Positions 1 through 9,471 of a stretch of 64,000 nucleotides of DNA are shown here, one piece after another (within the stretch, counting starts at the first letter, position 1; the number at the start of each line of letters is the position of its first letter). This DNA comes from Aureococcus anophagefferens. Lineage: Eukaryota > Sar > Pelagophyceae > Pelagomonadales > Pelagomonadaceae. Both the position numbers and the translations under genes were made by a program. The notes under the pieces are model-generated. The model had not been told where the DNA came from, ran no database searches, and saw nothing but the letters and a program-made list of their open reading frames with translations. Location: NCBI RefSeq assembly GCF_000186865.1, contig NW_008705563.1:200816-264815 (forward strand). The letters are read 5' to 3'.

Positions 1-1471
1 CCTGGGTCGTCGCCTTGACGTCGTGCTTGATGGCCCGGGCCGTGTGCGTGTAGGGGTGCGAGTCCGCGTCCGCGTACGACTTGATCTCGTGCGCGCTCCG
101 GAGCACCCAGTCCATGCGGCTCACGGCCCGGTGGTATTTCAGGGCGTGCTTGAGCCCCGCGGCGGCGATCTTCGCCGCCTCGTCCGGGCGCGCGAGGTAG
201 TAGGCGAGCTTCTCCGCGAACGCCTTTTCGTCCGAGTTGTCGTAGACGACGACGTGCTCGCCGTCGACGAAGGGCCGCGGGTGGGGCACGTACATCTCGT
301 CGACGAAGATCAGAGCGCCGGAGGCCAGCGCTTCAAACGTCCGGAAGTCGCCCTCCCAGTGGCTCGGGTTGCAGGTCACGACGATCTTCGACTTCCGCAT
401 GGCCCCAAAGTAGCCGTCGTTGATCTCGCGGCGGCCGCCGCTGTTGACGTCGCCCGCGATGCCCCGGACGTCCGGGTGCGCCTCGAGGTAGGTGTGGATC
501 CAGGACACGACGCGCGACCGCGTCGGCTGCTTGGACGTCGGCCGGTTCGAGCAGAGCACGTCGATCGTCCGCGCTACTTTCCCCATGAGCTCCGCGTGGA
601 AGTAGGAGTCGGCGACGGAGTAGGCCATGGGGTAGTAGTGGCGGTTGTAGCGCCGGCCCGTGCCCGTGTAGACGCCGTCGGACTTGGTCACGAACGACCG
701 CTTGAGGTAGATCAGGTAGTCGTGCTCGCCGACGCGCGGGTAGAAGCCCGCGCCGTCGCCCTCGTCGAGCACGACGAGCTTGTTCGGCCCGTTGGCCACG
801 GGCGGCGGCGTGGGCGTGCAGACGGGCAGGTAGAGCACGAAGTCGGCCTCCTCGTCGCTCGCGACGGGGACGACGGCCGGGTGCCGCGCGAAGCCGTTTT
901 CGATGAGGTGGTGGAAGCGCCAGCCGGGCTTCGACGCGATCGCGGGGATCCAGCGCACGTTCGTTTTCGTCGTGTACTGGAGCTCGGGCTCGACGCAGGT
1001 CTCGCCGCCGGGCTCGCCCTCGTGTTCGTAGCACACGCGGAGCGGCGACGCGTCCTTCGCGGGCATGTAGGGCGTCGCCGCCGCCGCCGCGGGCTTCGGC
1101 AGCTGCACGACCCTCGGCGGCGGCGCGGGCGCCGCGGGCGGCGGCTTGCCGCCGAGCCAGTCCTCGACGTTGCGCGACACGGCGGGCGCCGGCGGCGCGG
1201 CGTCGAGCGCCGCGAGGCTCTGGAGGGCCTCGTCGCGCTCGAGGCGCAGCGTCTTCGAGAACTCGATGGCCTCCTCGGCGAGCTTCTCCGCCTCGTCGGC
1301 GCGCTTCGACTGGGCCTCGAGCCGCGCGAGCACGTCGCCCTCGATGGCCGCCAGCCGCGCCCCGGGGCTCGCTCGGCCCGTCGCCGCGCGCAGGGACCGG
1401 TGCGTGAGCCAGAGGCCCAAAGCGAAGAGCGCCAGCAGCGACAGCGCCGTCGTGCGCGCGATGCCGGCCAT
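1..1471 (-). CDS. Membrane-anchored CgeB/exostosin-like glycosyltransferase, 3' end beyond window
   Basis: The minus-strand frame is open from the ATG at 1471 to the left edge, giving 490 codons without a stop. Residues 4-24 form a hydrophobic signal-anchor after a short basic start, as in type II Golgi proteins. A coiled-coil-like charged stretch and a Pro/Ala linker follow, then a globular domain. Around residues 355-400 the block WEGDFRTFEALASGALIFVD resembles the C-terminal nucleotide-sugar binding region of CgeB-like and exostosin-type glycosyltransferases. The likely role is adding sugars to glycans in the Golgi lumen. The donor sugar cannot be told. Overlapping long frames on both strands, some running into the N gap, are composition artefacts. 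Confidence 0.75.
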   Translation of the reverse strand, partial: MAGIARTTALSLLALFALGLWLTHRSLRAATGRASPGARLAAIEGDVLARLEAQSKRADEAEKLAEEAIEFSKTLRLERDEALQSLAALDAAPPAPAVSRNVEDWLGGKPPPAAPAPPPRVVQLPKPAAAAATPYMPAKDASPLRVCYEHEGEPGGETCVEPELQYTTKTNVRWIPAIASKPGWRFHHLIENGFARHPAVVPVASDEEADFVLYLPVCTPTPPPVANGPNKLVVLDEGDGAGFYPRVGEHDYLIYLKRSFVTKSDGVYTGTGRRYNRHYYPMAYSVADSYFHAELMGKVARTIDVLCSNRPTSKQPTRSRVVSWIHTYLEAHPDVRGIAGDVNSGGRREINDGYFGAMRKSKIVVTCNPSHWEGDFRTFEALASGALIFVDEMYVPHPRPFVDGEHVVVYDNSDEKAFAEKLAYYLARPDEAAKIAAAGLKHALKYHRAVSRMDWVLRSAHEIKSYADADSHPYTHTARAIKHDVKATTQ

Positions 1472-1891
1472 GAACGTGCTGCGACCACTGCCGCCGGCGA
1501 CGTCGACCCAGGCTGTGTCTCGACCCGCCGCCCGGGGTAAAATCGATCGAATGTCCTCCGTGCTTCATGATCGACATTGTGCAGCGTTTTGGCGGCGCGC
1601 TGCGATGGGATGGCCGTCTTTGAGGGCCCGCCGCTCCGCGAATATGCAGAATCGTGCAACGATCCCAGCAGCTGCGAGGGCCGCAAGGACGAGGGTGACG
1701 CACATGCGAAGACGCGACGCTCATACGACCGCGTGGCGACTGGAACGGGGAGGTAGAGTGGGTGGGAAGGGACGCGCTGCCCCCTCGCGACCCCTCTAGC
1801 ATAGTTTTCGAGCCATCGCAGCAGCGGAGATCGTTCGTCATCAACCCCGTCGCGTCCAGCGCGGCAGGTTCCTCGGGGGGGGGCGAAATCG

Positions 1892-2419
1892 NNNNNNNNN
1901 NNNNNNNNNNNNNNNNNNNNNNNNNNNNNNNNNNNNNNNNNNNNNNNNNNNNNNNNNNNNNNNNNNNNNNNNNNNNNNNNNNNNNNNNNNNNNNNNNNNN
2001 NNNNNNNNNNNNNNNNNNNNNNNNNNNNNNNNNNNNNNNNNNNNNNNNNNNNNNNNNNNNNNNNNNNNNNNNNNNNNNNNNNNNNNNNNNNNNNNNNNNN
2101 NNNNNNNNNNNNNNNNNNNNNNNNNNNNNNNNNNNNNNNNNNNNNNNNNNNNNNNNNNNNNNNNNNNNNNNNNNNNNNNNNNNNNNNNNNNNNNNNNNNN
2201 NNNNNNNNNNNNNNNNNNNNNNNNNNNNNNNNNNNNNNNNNNNNNNNNNNNNNNNNNNNNNNNNNNNNNNNNNNNNNNNNNNNNNNNNNNNNNNNNNNNN
2301 NNNNNNNNNNNNNNNNNNNNNNNNNNNNNNNNNNNNNNNNNNNNNNNNNNNNNNNNNNNNNNNNNNNNNNNNNNNNNNNNNNNNNNNNNNNNNNNNNNNN
2401 NNNNNNNNNNNNNNNNNNN
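1892..2419. other. Assembly gap (run of N)
   Basis: 528 consecutive N. No gene is recognised in the flanks 1472-1891 and 2420-2816. The left flank should hold the promoter of the glycosyltransferase that starts at 1471. The right flank, downstream of the sulfotransferase, is the less GC-rich of the two. Confidence 0.98.
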
Positions 2420-2816
2420 CGGAGTCACCCATGGGTACGAGGTGTCCACCGCCGCCACCCTGACTCCAGGCGTCGCGCTCCATGGCCACGCGCGACGAGC
2501 CGGGCTGCCCCTCGAGGCGCTCCGGGGCTGCTGGATGCCGGCGGATTCGAATCCGACCAATGAAATGCTTGCATTATATCGATTTTGTACATGTCGATTT
2601 TCGACGCCTCCGAGCGCTCCGACCGCGTCGCCAGACGTCCCCACAAGTCCATTTACGCGCTCAGGGCGCTCACATCAGCCTATGCAGTGATTTGGCGACG
2701 TTCCTGGGCCTGCTGGGCCGAGTTTGAGGCCGGTGTCACCCCCCTTCTAAGGACTGAGCTTTTTTTCGCTGTCACCTTAGCTTCAATAGGGCGGCACTAT
2801 GCGGTCCGCGCCGCCT

Positions 2817-4100
2817 TTAATCCCCGCCTAGCACGGCGTCGACGTCGGCTTCGAAGCGCTCCAGCGCCGCGGCCCAGACGAGCTCGTCGATGGCGTCGAC
2901 GTAGTCCCCGAGGGGCGCCTCGTCCCAGGACGGCTTCGCGCGGAGCGAGCTGAGGCCGTACTTCTCGCGCTGGAGGCCCGCCTGCTGCGCCTTGCTGAGG
3001 TGGTGCTGCTTGTCGCGCTGGGCGTAGCCGACGTTGAAGAGGCCGAACTCCGCCGGGTCGACGTCGCCGCCGTGGCGCTTGTGGAAGAGGCACACGGACG
3101 CGTTGTACGCCTCCTGCAAGCCGACGAACGCGAAGCGCCGGAGCCGCGCGGCCGCGGCGCGCGCGAGCGCCACGTCCAAGGTCTTCCACTGCCAGGGGCA
3201 GGCGACCTGGGACGCGTCGCCGGCGTAGGTCCGCCGCAAATCCGGCGGGACCTCCTTGGGCCGCGTCGCGCAGTAGCAGCCGTGGAGCATCTTCGTGAAG
3301 CAGCCCTGGAGGCCCGGCATGGCCGCGTAGTCCCGGGGCCCGGCCATGGCCGCGCTGATGAAGGACCGCCAGCGGATGAAGTGGCGGCTGCCGATGGTGC
3401 CCTCGCGGTTCTTCATCTCGCTGCCCCAGAAATGCCGGCCGAAGTGGTACGCGGACAGCGTCCGCTGGTTCGGGCTCCGGAGCACGACGGCCACGCGGGG
3501 GTCGTGCTTCGGGTTCTGGATGGGGTAGTGGGCCGCGAAGTGCGTCAGCGAGGCCACGACGCCGTCGTTGTGCAGCAGGCCGAAGCGGTGGTCGTCGCCG
3601 CACAGCGCGCCGGCCATGCGCGCGAGCGCCGTCGTGCCCATGGTCCGGCCGTCGGGCTTCGCGAGGTCCGGCGGCGGCGGCGCGCCGAGGTAGACGTCGG
3701 GCCGCTTCGCGAGGGCGTCGCAGCCGTACTTGACGAAGGTCGTCGCGAAGGTGCTGCCGCACTTTGGGACGTGCAGCCACTGCAGCTCCGTCGCCCGCTT
3801 CTCCGGGAAGGGGCCGGCGCAGAGCCGCGCCTCGTCGCCGCCCGCGAGGCGCGCGAGGATCGCGGCGAGCGCCGCCCGGTTGCGCGCCGCCAGCTCGCGC
3901 GCGGCGTCGACGGCGCTGCCGTTGAGCACGGGCGGCGGCAGCGGGTACTTGCCGCCGGCGACGGCGCCGACGGCGCCGGCGTCGTAGAGCGGGCCGTCGT
4001 GCTTGAGCGACGCGTCGTCCGGCGGCGGCGGCGCCGGCCGCTTCTTCGGCTTGGCACTGCCGGCGGCGACGGCCAGCGCGACGACGAGCATTCGCATCAT
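2817..4100 (-). CDS. Sulfotransferase family protein
   Basis: A single-exon frame of 427 residues. Residues 1-16 look like a signal peptide or short anchor, followed by a Pro-rich stem. The 5'-phosphosulfate loop is WLHVPKCGSTF (108-118) and the 3'-phosphate motif is VVLRSPNQRTLSAYHF (about 205-220). Both are hallmarks of PAPS-dependent sulfotransferases. It should transfer sulfate from PAPS to a glycan or other acceptor in the secretory pathway; the acceptor is unknown. A second sulfotransferase (44292-45380) and a PAPS-type transporter (7831-9291) lie in the same window. Two adjacent Met codons open the frame; the first is used here. Confidence 0.88.
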   Translation of the reverse strand: MMRMLVVALAVAAGSAKPKKRPAPPPPDDASLKHDGPLYDAGAVGAVAGGKYPLPPPVLNGSAVDAARELAARNRAALAAILARLAGGDEARLCAGPFPEKRATELQWLHVPKCGSTFATTFVKYGCDALAKRPDVYLGAPPPPDLAKPDGRTMGTTALARMAGALCGDDHRFGLLHNDGVVASLTHFAAHYPIQNPKHDPRVAVVLRSPNQRTLSAYHFGRHFWGSEMKNREGTIGSRHFIRWRSFISAAMAGPRDYAAMPGLQGCFTKMLHGCYCATRPKEVPPDLRRTYAGDASQVACPWQWKTLDVALARAAAARLRRFAFVGLQEAYNASVCLFHKRHGGDVDPAEFGLFNVGYAQRDKQHHLSKAQQAGLQREKYGLSSLRAKPSWDEAPLGDYVDAIDELVWAAALERFEADVDAVLGGD

Positions 4101-5396
4101 CTAGGAGAGGCGCCACCTCCGGACGAATGGCATCATGACGGTAACGTTGATGAAGGTCCGGAGCTTCAAGGCCTTGGCGTGACAGCGGAGGCGCGCCCCG
4201 CGTCCCGGGCCGAAGGCGTGCGCCGCGAGCGTCTCGCGCCGGCGTCCGCACCGCCGGAGGCCGCCGCCGCCGCGCCCCGGCGACGCCCGGCCGCGCGCGA
4301 CGCCGCGCGGGAGCCGCGGGGGCTCGCGGCCGTCGCTTCGCGGCGCCGGCGTCGCGACGAGCGGTAGCGGATGCCGTCGGCGGACGCCGCGCGCCGGGCG
4401 GACCGGTGGAAGCGCGCGGCGGGCGTCGCGAACCCGGGCCTCGGGCGTGGACGCTCGGCGGGGTCTTCGACGCGCCGGCGGCCGCCGGCGCCGGCGCGCG
4501 CGTCGCCGCGCGCGCGACGCGACGCCCGCGGACTACGTCGCGGCGGTGGACCGACCGCGCACGCGTCGTCGAGCGCTTCGGCACTCCTCGACGAACGCGT
4601 GCTCGTGGACCGGGCGCTCCGCGCGCGCGCGCGCGGGACGGCGACGCCGTCGCGCGCGGGCGACCGCGCCGCGGCGGCGGCTCGCGCGCGCGGCGGTGCT
4701 GAACGTGATGCGACGCTACGGGCGAAGGCGCGCGCAGCGCGCGAAAAATTGCATCCCGTCGGCCCTAGATGGCCAGATTCGACCTCCGCGAGCGCGCGCG
4801 ACGGCGGCGGCGCGAGCGATCGCGCCGCCGCCGCGGCGGCCGCGGCTCGCGCGCGCGGCGTGGGCGCGATGCGACGCTGCGGATGGGCGCGCGCAGCGCG
4901 AGAAAAATTGCATCCTCGGCCCTAGATGACCAAAAAATCGACCTCAGACCGCGCGCGACGGCGCGCCGCCGGCCGCCGCGGGGACCGCGCGCGCGCCGCG
5001 TTGGGCCGCGGCGTCGGACGAACGATCACCGGCGCTGCGCTCGCTTCGCTCGCTACCGTGGTCGCGGGAGCGAGCGAGCGTCGTGGTTTAGTCGTAGGAC
5101 TACGGCGAAGTATGGCGTGGCGGAGCACGACTACTCTATGTAGTCCTCCAGCAAATCATCGAAGATCGAGGCCGAGGGACGAGCCGAAGCCCCTTCGAAA
5201 CCCGGCGAAACGACCCCTCCGACCCCTCCTCCGACCCCTCCCGCCTTCTCGGGGCCTCCGGCCCCTCGAAGGCCCGGACCCTCCGGGTCCGGACCTTCGG
5301 TCCGTTCCGGAGTTTGAAAATTTTCATTGTGGGCTGCCTAAACATGGGCTTGAAGGGCTTCTTGAACCTATGTTACTCTGCCACAAAAGACTGAGC
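4101..5396. other. GC-rich intergenic region, no gene recognised
   Basis: About 1.3 kb between the divergently transcribed sulfotransferase and the Tic22-like gene. The frames here are Arg/Ala-rich composition artefacts. The stretch holds a diverged two-copy repeat (4670-4965) and, near 5205-5320, reiterated CCGACCCCTC units next to small palindromes such as GGACCTTCGGTCC. It should contain both promoters; no TATA box is evident. Confidence 0.6.
4670..4965. repeat. Two diverged copies of a ~160-bp unit
   Basis: The segment running through GATGCGACGCT, CGCGCAGCGCG, AAAAATTGCATCC, GGCCCTAGATG and TCGACCTC occurs at about 4670-4828 and again at about 4830-4965, offset by about 161 bp. The copies differ by substitutions and small indels. 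They look like a local tandem duplication in noncoding DNA. Confidence 0.7.
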
Positions 5397-6101
5397 ATGA
5401 GGCCTCTCATCACTTGCTGCTTGGTCGCGGTAGCGCTGGCGCTGAAACCCGTCCATCGCCGCGACGTCGTCGTCCATCGCCGCGACGTCTGCGCGACGCC
5501 GCTGGCCGCGGCGGCGGCGCTGCTACGCGCGCCGCGAGCCAGCGCCGCCGCCCCAGGATTTGCGGCCGAGGCCGCGAGAATCCCCGTCTTCGTGATCACG
5601 ACGCCCGACGGCACGACGCCGCTCTTCACGGACAGCTCGGCCAAGGGCGGGCCGCTGGACCTCGCGTTCTTCTTCGCGCAGCGCGCCGACGCCGAGAAGA
5701 AGCTCAAGAAGCTCAAACTCAAGGCCGACGAGGGCGCGGTCATGGCGCTGCCGCTCGCGGAAGCTCTAGCGCTCCGGAAGAAGCCCGCGGCGGACCTCGG
5801 CGGGACGTTCCAGCTCAGCTCGAACAAGGGCGAGGCCGACGACGCGTCGGCCATCGCGAACGTGGCCATCCAGGCCGACGACATCCCGCTCTTCTTCGAC
5901 CCGCGCCTCGCCCAGAGGGAGCCGGCGGCCCTCTTCCTCTTCTTCAAGAAGGCGGACCTCGACGCGGCCTGGCTCAGGGCCGCGGGCGGCAAGCTCCGGG
6001 ACGTCGGCTATCCCAACTACCGCGTCACCTCCGTCCGCGCGCTCGCGGACCGGGCCGACGGCCCGCCCTTCCTCCTCTCGACGTCGGAAACATTTAATTA
6101 G
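5397..6101 (+). CDS. Tic22-like plastid protein
   Basis: From the ATG at 5397 the protein has 234 residues. An N-terminal hydrophobic stretch (MRPLITCCLVAVALALKP) is followed by a basic transit-like region with a small HRRDV repeat, and then an Ala-rich second hydrophobic segment ending ASAAA. That layout is the bipartite signal-plus-transit leader of secondary plastids. The mature part contains paired segments, VFVITTPDGTTPLF...LAFFFAQRADAEK and IPLFFDP...ALFLFFKKADLD, which resemble the duplicated fold of Tic22 proteins that help move preproteins across plastid envelopes. The match is by eye and moderate. The frame runs open further upstream, but that part is low-complexity. The stop overlaps the end of the convergent gene 6094-7012. 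Confidence 0.55.
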   Translation: MRPLITCCLVAVALALKPVHRRDVVVHRRDVCATPLAAAAALLRAPRASAAAPGFAAEAARIPVFVITTPDGTTPLFTDSSAKGGPLDLAFFFAQRADAEKKLKKLKLKADEGAVMALPLAEALALRKKPAADLGGTFQLSSNKGEADDASAIANVAIQADDIPLFFDPRLAQREPAALFLFFKKADLDAAWLRAAGGKLRDVGYPNYRVTSVRALADRADGPPFLLSTSETFN

Positions 6102-7012
6102 CGTCCAGCTTCGCGCGCGCCCGGTCGAGGATGGACCGGAGGCCGTCGGCGGACGCGTCGAGGCGCGCCTCGACGGCCGCGAGGAAGTCGACCTCGCCGC
6201 AGGCTTTGCGCGTCGGCGCCGCGCGGCGCGCGTCCGCGGGCGCGTCGCAGTCGATGGTCGCGCCGTGGTCCGCGAGCGTCGCGCTCGCCAGGGACAGGAT
6301 CTCCGACTGGGCCGCGTGCAGCTTGAGGTCGCGCTGCCACCTGGGCAGGACAAGAGAGCGAAATTCCCAACTTCAAAGGCTCCTATCTCGGCCATTTTCC
6401 ACTCGTTTCGGCTGATTTTTGGACGAGCGATCATCTCTCGGAACGGCCGCGCGTGGATGCTTTTTCCAGAACGCGCGCGCGCGGAACACTCACATTGAAG
6501 CGACGTTGAATCACCCTTTTGCTGCCCTGGCTGCCACTGCTTCGACTTCGTCTTGGGCAGGTCCGCGAGCTCCTCGGGCTCCTCGTCGCGGGGGCGGTCG
6601 TGCCAATCGCGCGCCGCGCGCCGCTGCTTCCGCGCGTAGCGCACGCAGGCGTCGCGCACGCGCAGCGCGTCGGCCTTGCGCCGCGCGGCCGCGGCCTCGG
6701 CCTCGTCGTCGCCCGCGGCGCGGAGCGCGCGCATGTGGGCCGCGGCCCGGGCGCAGCGCTCCCGGGGCCCGGGGGGCAGGGGCCGGTGGCGCGCGGCGCG
6801 CTGCGTCTCGCGCGCCTCCTCGAGCATGGCGTTCCACTTGCCCGTGACGGAGCTCGCGAACTCGTGGACCTACCGGGGAGCGTGGTTCCATCGGTGTACA
6901 CACACGCCGCGACGCCGCCGCGCGCGGGCGTCGACCCGTCGACGACGGCCTCCCGCTCCCGCATGAGCCAGTCGCCCTCGGGCACGTCGACGCGGAGGGC
7001 GACGGCGGCCAT
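6094..7012 (-). CDS. Unrecognised basic helical protein; introner-containing gene
   Basis: Reconstructed exons: 7012-6902, 6869-6538 and 6340-6094, ending at a TAA. The long intron 6537-6341 is a family 1 introner flanked by GTGGCAGC; removing it restores an open frame through K-Q-W-Q-R-D. The first junction is uncertain. Frames only connect if the 32 nt at 6901-6870, which begin GT and end AG, are removed, so it may be a tiny intron or a sequence error. The protein (about 229 residues) is rich in Arg, Ala and Glu and looks helical. No family is recognised. The last 8 nt overlap the convergent Tic22-like gene. Confidence 0.6.
6341..6537 (+). mobile_element. Introner family 1, copy 1 (intron in gene 6094-7012)
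   Basis: A 197-nt intron on the minus-strand gene. The host reads GTGGCAGC at the donor and CTGCCCAG|GTGGCAGC at the acceptor, so an 8-bp target duplication supplies the GT. The element lies with its GCGAAATTCCC end first on the plus strand, that is, reversed relative to the gene. Ends CTGGGCAG/CTGCCC form terminal inverted repeats. Confidence 0.9.
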
Positions 7013-7094
7013 CTTCTGACCACCGTGGGGCCGGCGTGGGCAGCCTTAACTGAATCGGCACCATCGACAAAGTGACTTGTAGATGCCGCCTTGT

Positions 7095-7237
7095 CTAGCA
7101 GCCCCGCTCGCGAGCCATTCGAAGCGCCTCCTCGCCGCCGCCCTGACGCTCGCGTCCACAGCCTAGCCTAGCAGCCCAATCGCAAGCCATTCGAAAACAA
7201 TGCGCCTCCTCGCCGCCGCCCTGACGCTCGCGTCCAC
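7095..7237 (+). repeat. Tandem duplication covering the 5' end of the secreted-protein gene
   Basis: 7095-7159 and 7168-7237 are near-identical, both running from CTAGCAGCCC through GCCATTCGAA to CGCTCGCGTCCAC. The second copy carries a small insertion (AACAAT) that creates the start codon of the gene at 7200. The first copy lacks any ATG. Confidence 0.9.
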
Positions 7238-7805
7238 GCATGCCGTGCATGACATCGTGGACCTCTATGCCAAGCCGGACACGAGCATGCGAACGCAGCT
7301 CGGCGCGCATTTCCAGGACGGTCATCCCGTCAACGCGCTCGTCGTGTTCCACCTCGAGGGCTGCGTCTTCTGCGAGATCACCATGGGCACCATGCTCTAC
7401 GATACGACCCACGACGGCGCTCTGAACGCGACGGGCATCCAGCCCTTCAAGCTGCTCGTCGACGCCGAGGGCACGCCGAACGGCACCTTCACGTTCTGCA
7501 GCGGCTCCGCCGACTGCGTCGCGCAGTCGAAGAAAATCCTCGGCGTCGACCCCGCGGCGCTCGCGTCCTTCCCGACGACCTACTACTACGACGCGGGAGG
7601 CGCCGCGAGCGACGTGTCCGACGCGAAGTGCGGCATCGCCGTGCGCCGCGACGGCCCGGCGGGCTGCGCGCCGGCGACGGCCGCGGCGTGCGCGCCCGCG
7701 GCCAACGACCTGAGCAACTGGGTCTGCAACGCGGCGACGAAGCACGCGGCGACGGACTGCGCCGCGGCGTCGCCCGCCTGGGAGCGGTGCGCGACGAAAA
7801 ATTAG
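7200..7805 (+). CDS. Secreted Cys-containing protein, possibly thioredoxin-like
   Basis: 201 residues. Residues 1-15 (MRLLAAALTLASTHA) are a clear signal peptide. At about residues 48-60 the segment VVFHLEGCVFCEI has a hydrophobic strand followed by C-x-x-C, as in the active site of thioredoxin-fold oxidoreductases. Further Cys pairs occur in the C-terminal 70 residues. The role, a secreted or ER thiol oxidoreductase, is an inference from that motif alone; the rest of the fold is not recognised. Its 5' end is tandemly duplicated (7095-7237). It converges on the sulfate-nucleotide transporter gene, with a 25-bp gap. Confidence 0.7.
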   Translation: MRLLAAALTLASTHAVHDIVDLYAKPDTSMRTQLGAHFQDGHPVNALVVFHLEGCVFCEITMGTMLYDTTHDGALNATGIQPFKLLVDAEGTPNGTFTFCSGSADCVAQSKKILGVDPAALASFPTTYYYDAGGAASDVSDAKCGIAVRRDGPAGCAPATAAACAPAANDLSNWVCNAATKHAATDCAAASPAWERCATKN

Positions 7806-7830
7806 CGCGCCGCCCGCGCTAACGTCGCCC

Positions 7831-9291
7831 TCACATGTCGCAGTGCTCGTGCCACTCGTGGAACACGTCCATGGACTTGTCGTCGTTCATGCCGGCCCAC
7901 TTGATGAGGGGCTTGCCGTCGGCGTCGGTCTTGCGCTTGATGCGGTAGGCGATGGCGGAGAAGACGAGGAGGAGGCCCACCATGCCCGGGGGCGTGATGT
8001 CGTGGCCGTAGATCAGCGCGGAGAGCAGGATGGAGAGGATGATGCGCGTGTTCATGCAGATCGCGAAGATCACGGGCCCGAAGGCCTTGATGGTCTTGAA
8101 GATGAAGAGCTGGCCCACGGTCGACGCCAACGAGAAGACGATGAGGTGGATGTGCATGTCCGCGTGGTCGTAGACGAACTCGCAGAGCGCGTAGAGCTCG
8201 TGCGTGTGCACGAGCGTCACGAAGGAGAAGACCATGGAGAACGTGTTGACCATGAACATCATCTGGTAGGGGCTCAGGTCCGGGTGCTCGTTGAAGAGGC
8301 GCGCCTGGTACTGGCCCGTGAAGCTGTCGAAGAGGAGGAAGAAGAGGAGGAGGATGACGCCGCAGATCGTGCCGCCGACGGTCTCGATCTCGCCGATGGA
8401 GTCCTGGCCGATATCCAACTCCTCCGTCGACACGGAGAAGACGGCGATGCCCACGCCGATGACGAGGGCCACGACGTAGTCGTAGGTCGGGTAGACCTTG
8501 TTGCCCAGCACCTTGCCCATGACCATGATCGGAAAGAGCTTGAAGCACTTGAAGAGCATCTGCGTCGGGAACGACACGTACTTGAGCGCCTCGTACTGGC
8601 ACCAGCTGGAGAGCATGTTCGACACGGACGGGAAGGCGAAGCGGTAGGCGACGGCGTTCGACGACGCCGGCGCGAAGACGTAGAGCATCGCGCCCGAGAT
8701 GAGGAAGCCGCCGAGCCGGTTGAGGAAGACGAGGCCGTACGACGACGTGAAGTAGTCGCCGTTGTAGGGCTTCGTGAGCATGCGCTCCTGGAGCACGCCC
8801 CACACCAAGAACGATAATAGTAAACCCGCGACGCAGACGCCCAGCGACGTGAGCACCTCGCGCTTGGTCGAGCTCTCCTGATCCAACGGCGAGTCGTCGA
8901 AGACGTTCATGAGCTGGCCGATGGACCCGGAGCGCTTGACCCGCGCGGGCGACGGCGGGGCCTTCGTCTCCGCCACGCCCGCCGCGCCGGAGCCCTCGTC
9001 GTCGTCGAGCATGGGCTCCATCTCGACGTCGCCGTCCGCGGCGGCCTTGGCCGGCCGCGGCGCCGACGCGCCCGCGGTGATGCTGTCGGGGAAGTAGTAG
9101 TGCTGCAGGAGCGCCGTGATGATCACGAGCGTGATGTAGAGCAGGAAGTTCTGCGCGAGCACGTAGATCTCCGCGCCCGCGCCGACGTCGCGGAGCGCGC
9201 CGAGCGTGTGGGCCGCCGCCTCCTTCGTCGGGTTCGCGTCCAGGGCCGCGGCCGACGCGGCGAGCGCCGCCGCGAGCGCCCGGCGGGCCAT
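7831..9291 (-). CDS. PAPS/nucleotide-sugar transporter, SLC35B2/B3-like
   Basis: 486 residues from the ATG at 9291. An N-terminal leader and first membrane segment are followed by an acidic, Ser-rich cytosolic stretch and about nine more hydrophobic segments. The block YEALKYVSFPTQMLFKCFK is typical of the PAPS transporter branch of the SLC35B family. Such carriers import the sulfate donor PAPS into the Golgi or ER lumen, where sulfotransferases use it; two sulfotransferase genes lie in this window. Substrate preference within SLC35B cannot be settled by eye. The frame extends upstream of 9291 only through low-complexity codons. Confidence 0.82.
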   Translation of the reverse strand: MARRALAAALAASAAALDANPTKEAAAHTLGALRDVGAGAEIYVLAQNFLLYITLVIITALLQHYYFPDSITAGASAPRPAKAAADGDVEMEPMLDDDEGSGAAGVAETKAPPSPARVKRSGSIGQLMNVFDDSPLDQESSTKREVLTSLGVCVAGLLLSFLVWGVLQERMLTKPYNGDYFTSSYGLVFLNRLGGFLISGAMLYVFAPASSNAVAYRFAFPSVSNMLSSWCQYEALKYVSFPTQMLFKCFKLFPIMVMGKVLGNKVYPTYDYVVALVIGVGIAVFSVSTEELDIGQDSIGEIETVGGTICGVILLLFFLLFDSFTGQYQARLFNEHPDLSPYQMMFMVNTFSMVFSFVTLVHTHELYALCEFVYDHADMHIHLIVFSLASTVGQLFIFKTIKAFGPVIFAICMNTRIILSILLSALIYGHDITPPGMVGLLLVFSAIAYRIKRKTDADGKPLIKWAGMNDDKSMDVFHEWHEHCDM

Positions 9292-9471
9292 GGGCGACGA
9301 CGGCGCCGCCGCCGAGGCGCGACGCGTGGGGAGGACGGCCCCGCGACGCTCGACGACGAGGACGCGAGTGCGTGTCTCGAGCCGAGGCAAGGTTGCGGAG
9401 CTGAAGTTTGGGCTCCCGATGATGCAGGGGGGATGCAGTGGGTTATGATGGGGCTGCTCGAGCCTCCCTGA

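Noticed and set aside
23..2489. Long Arg/Val-rich frames on both strands, some running through the N gap
   Set aside because: They mirror the real minus-strand gene or consist of unknown residues; high GC removes stops in shadow frames.
2797..4584. 595-residue Arg/Ala/Pro-rich frame on the minus strand
   Set aside because: Overlaps the sulfotransferase in another frame and shows no domain.
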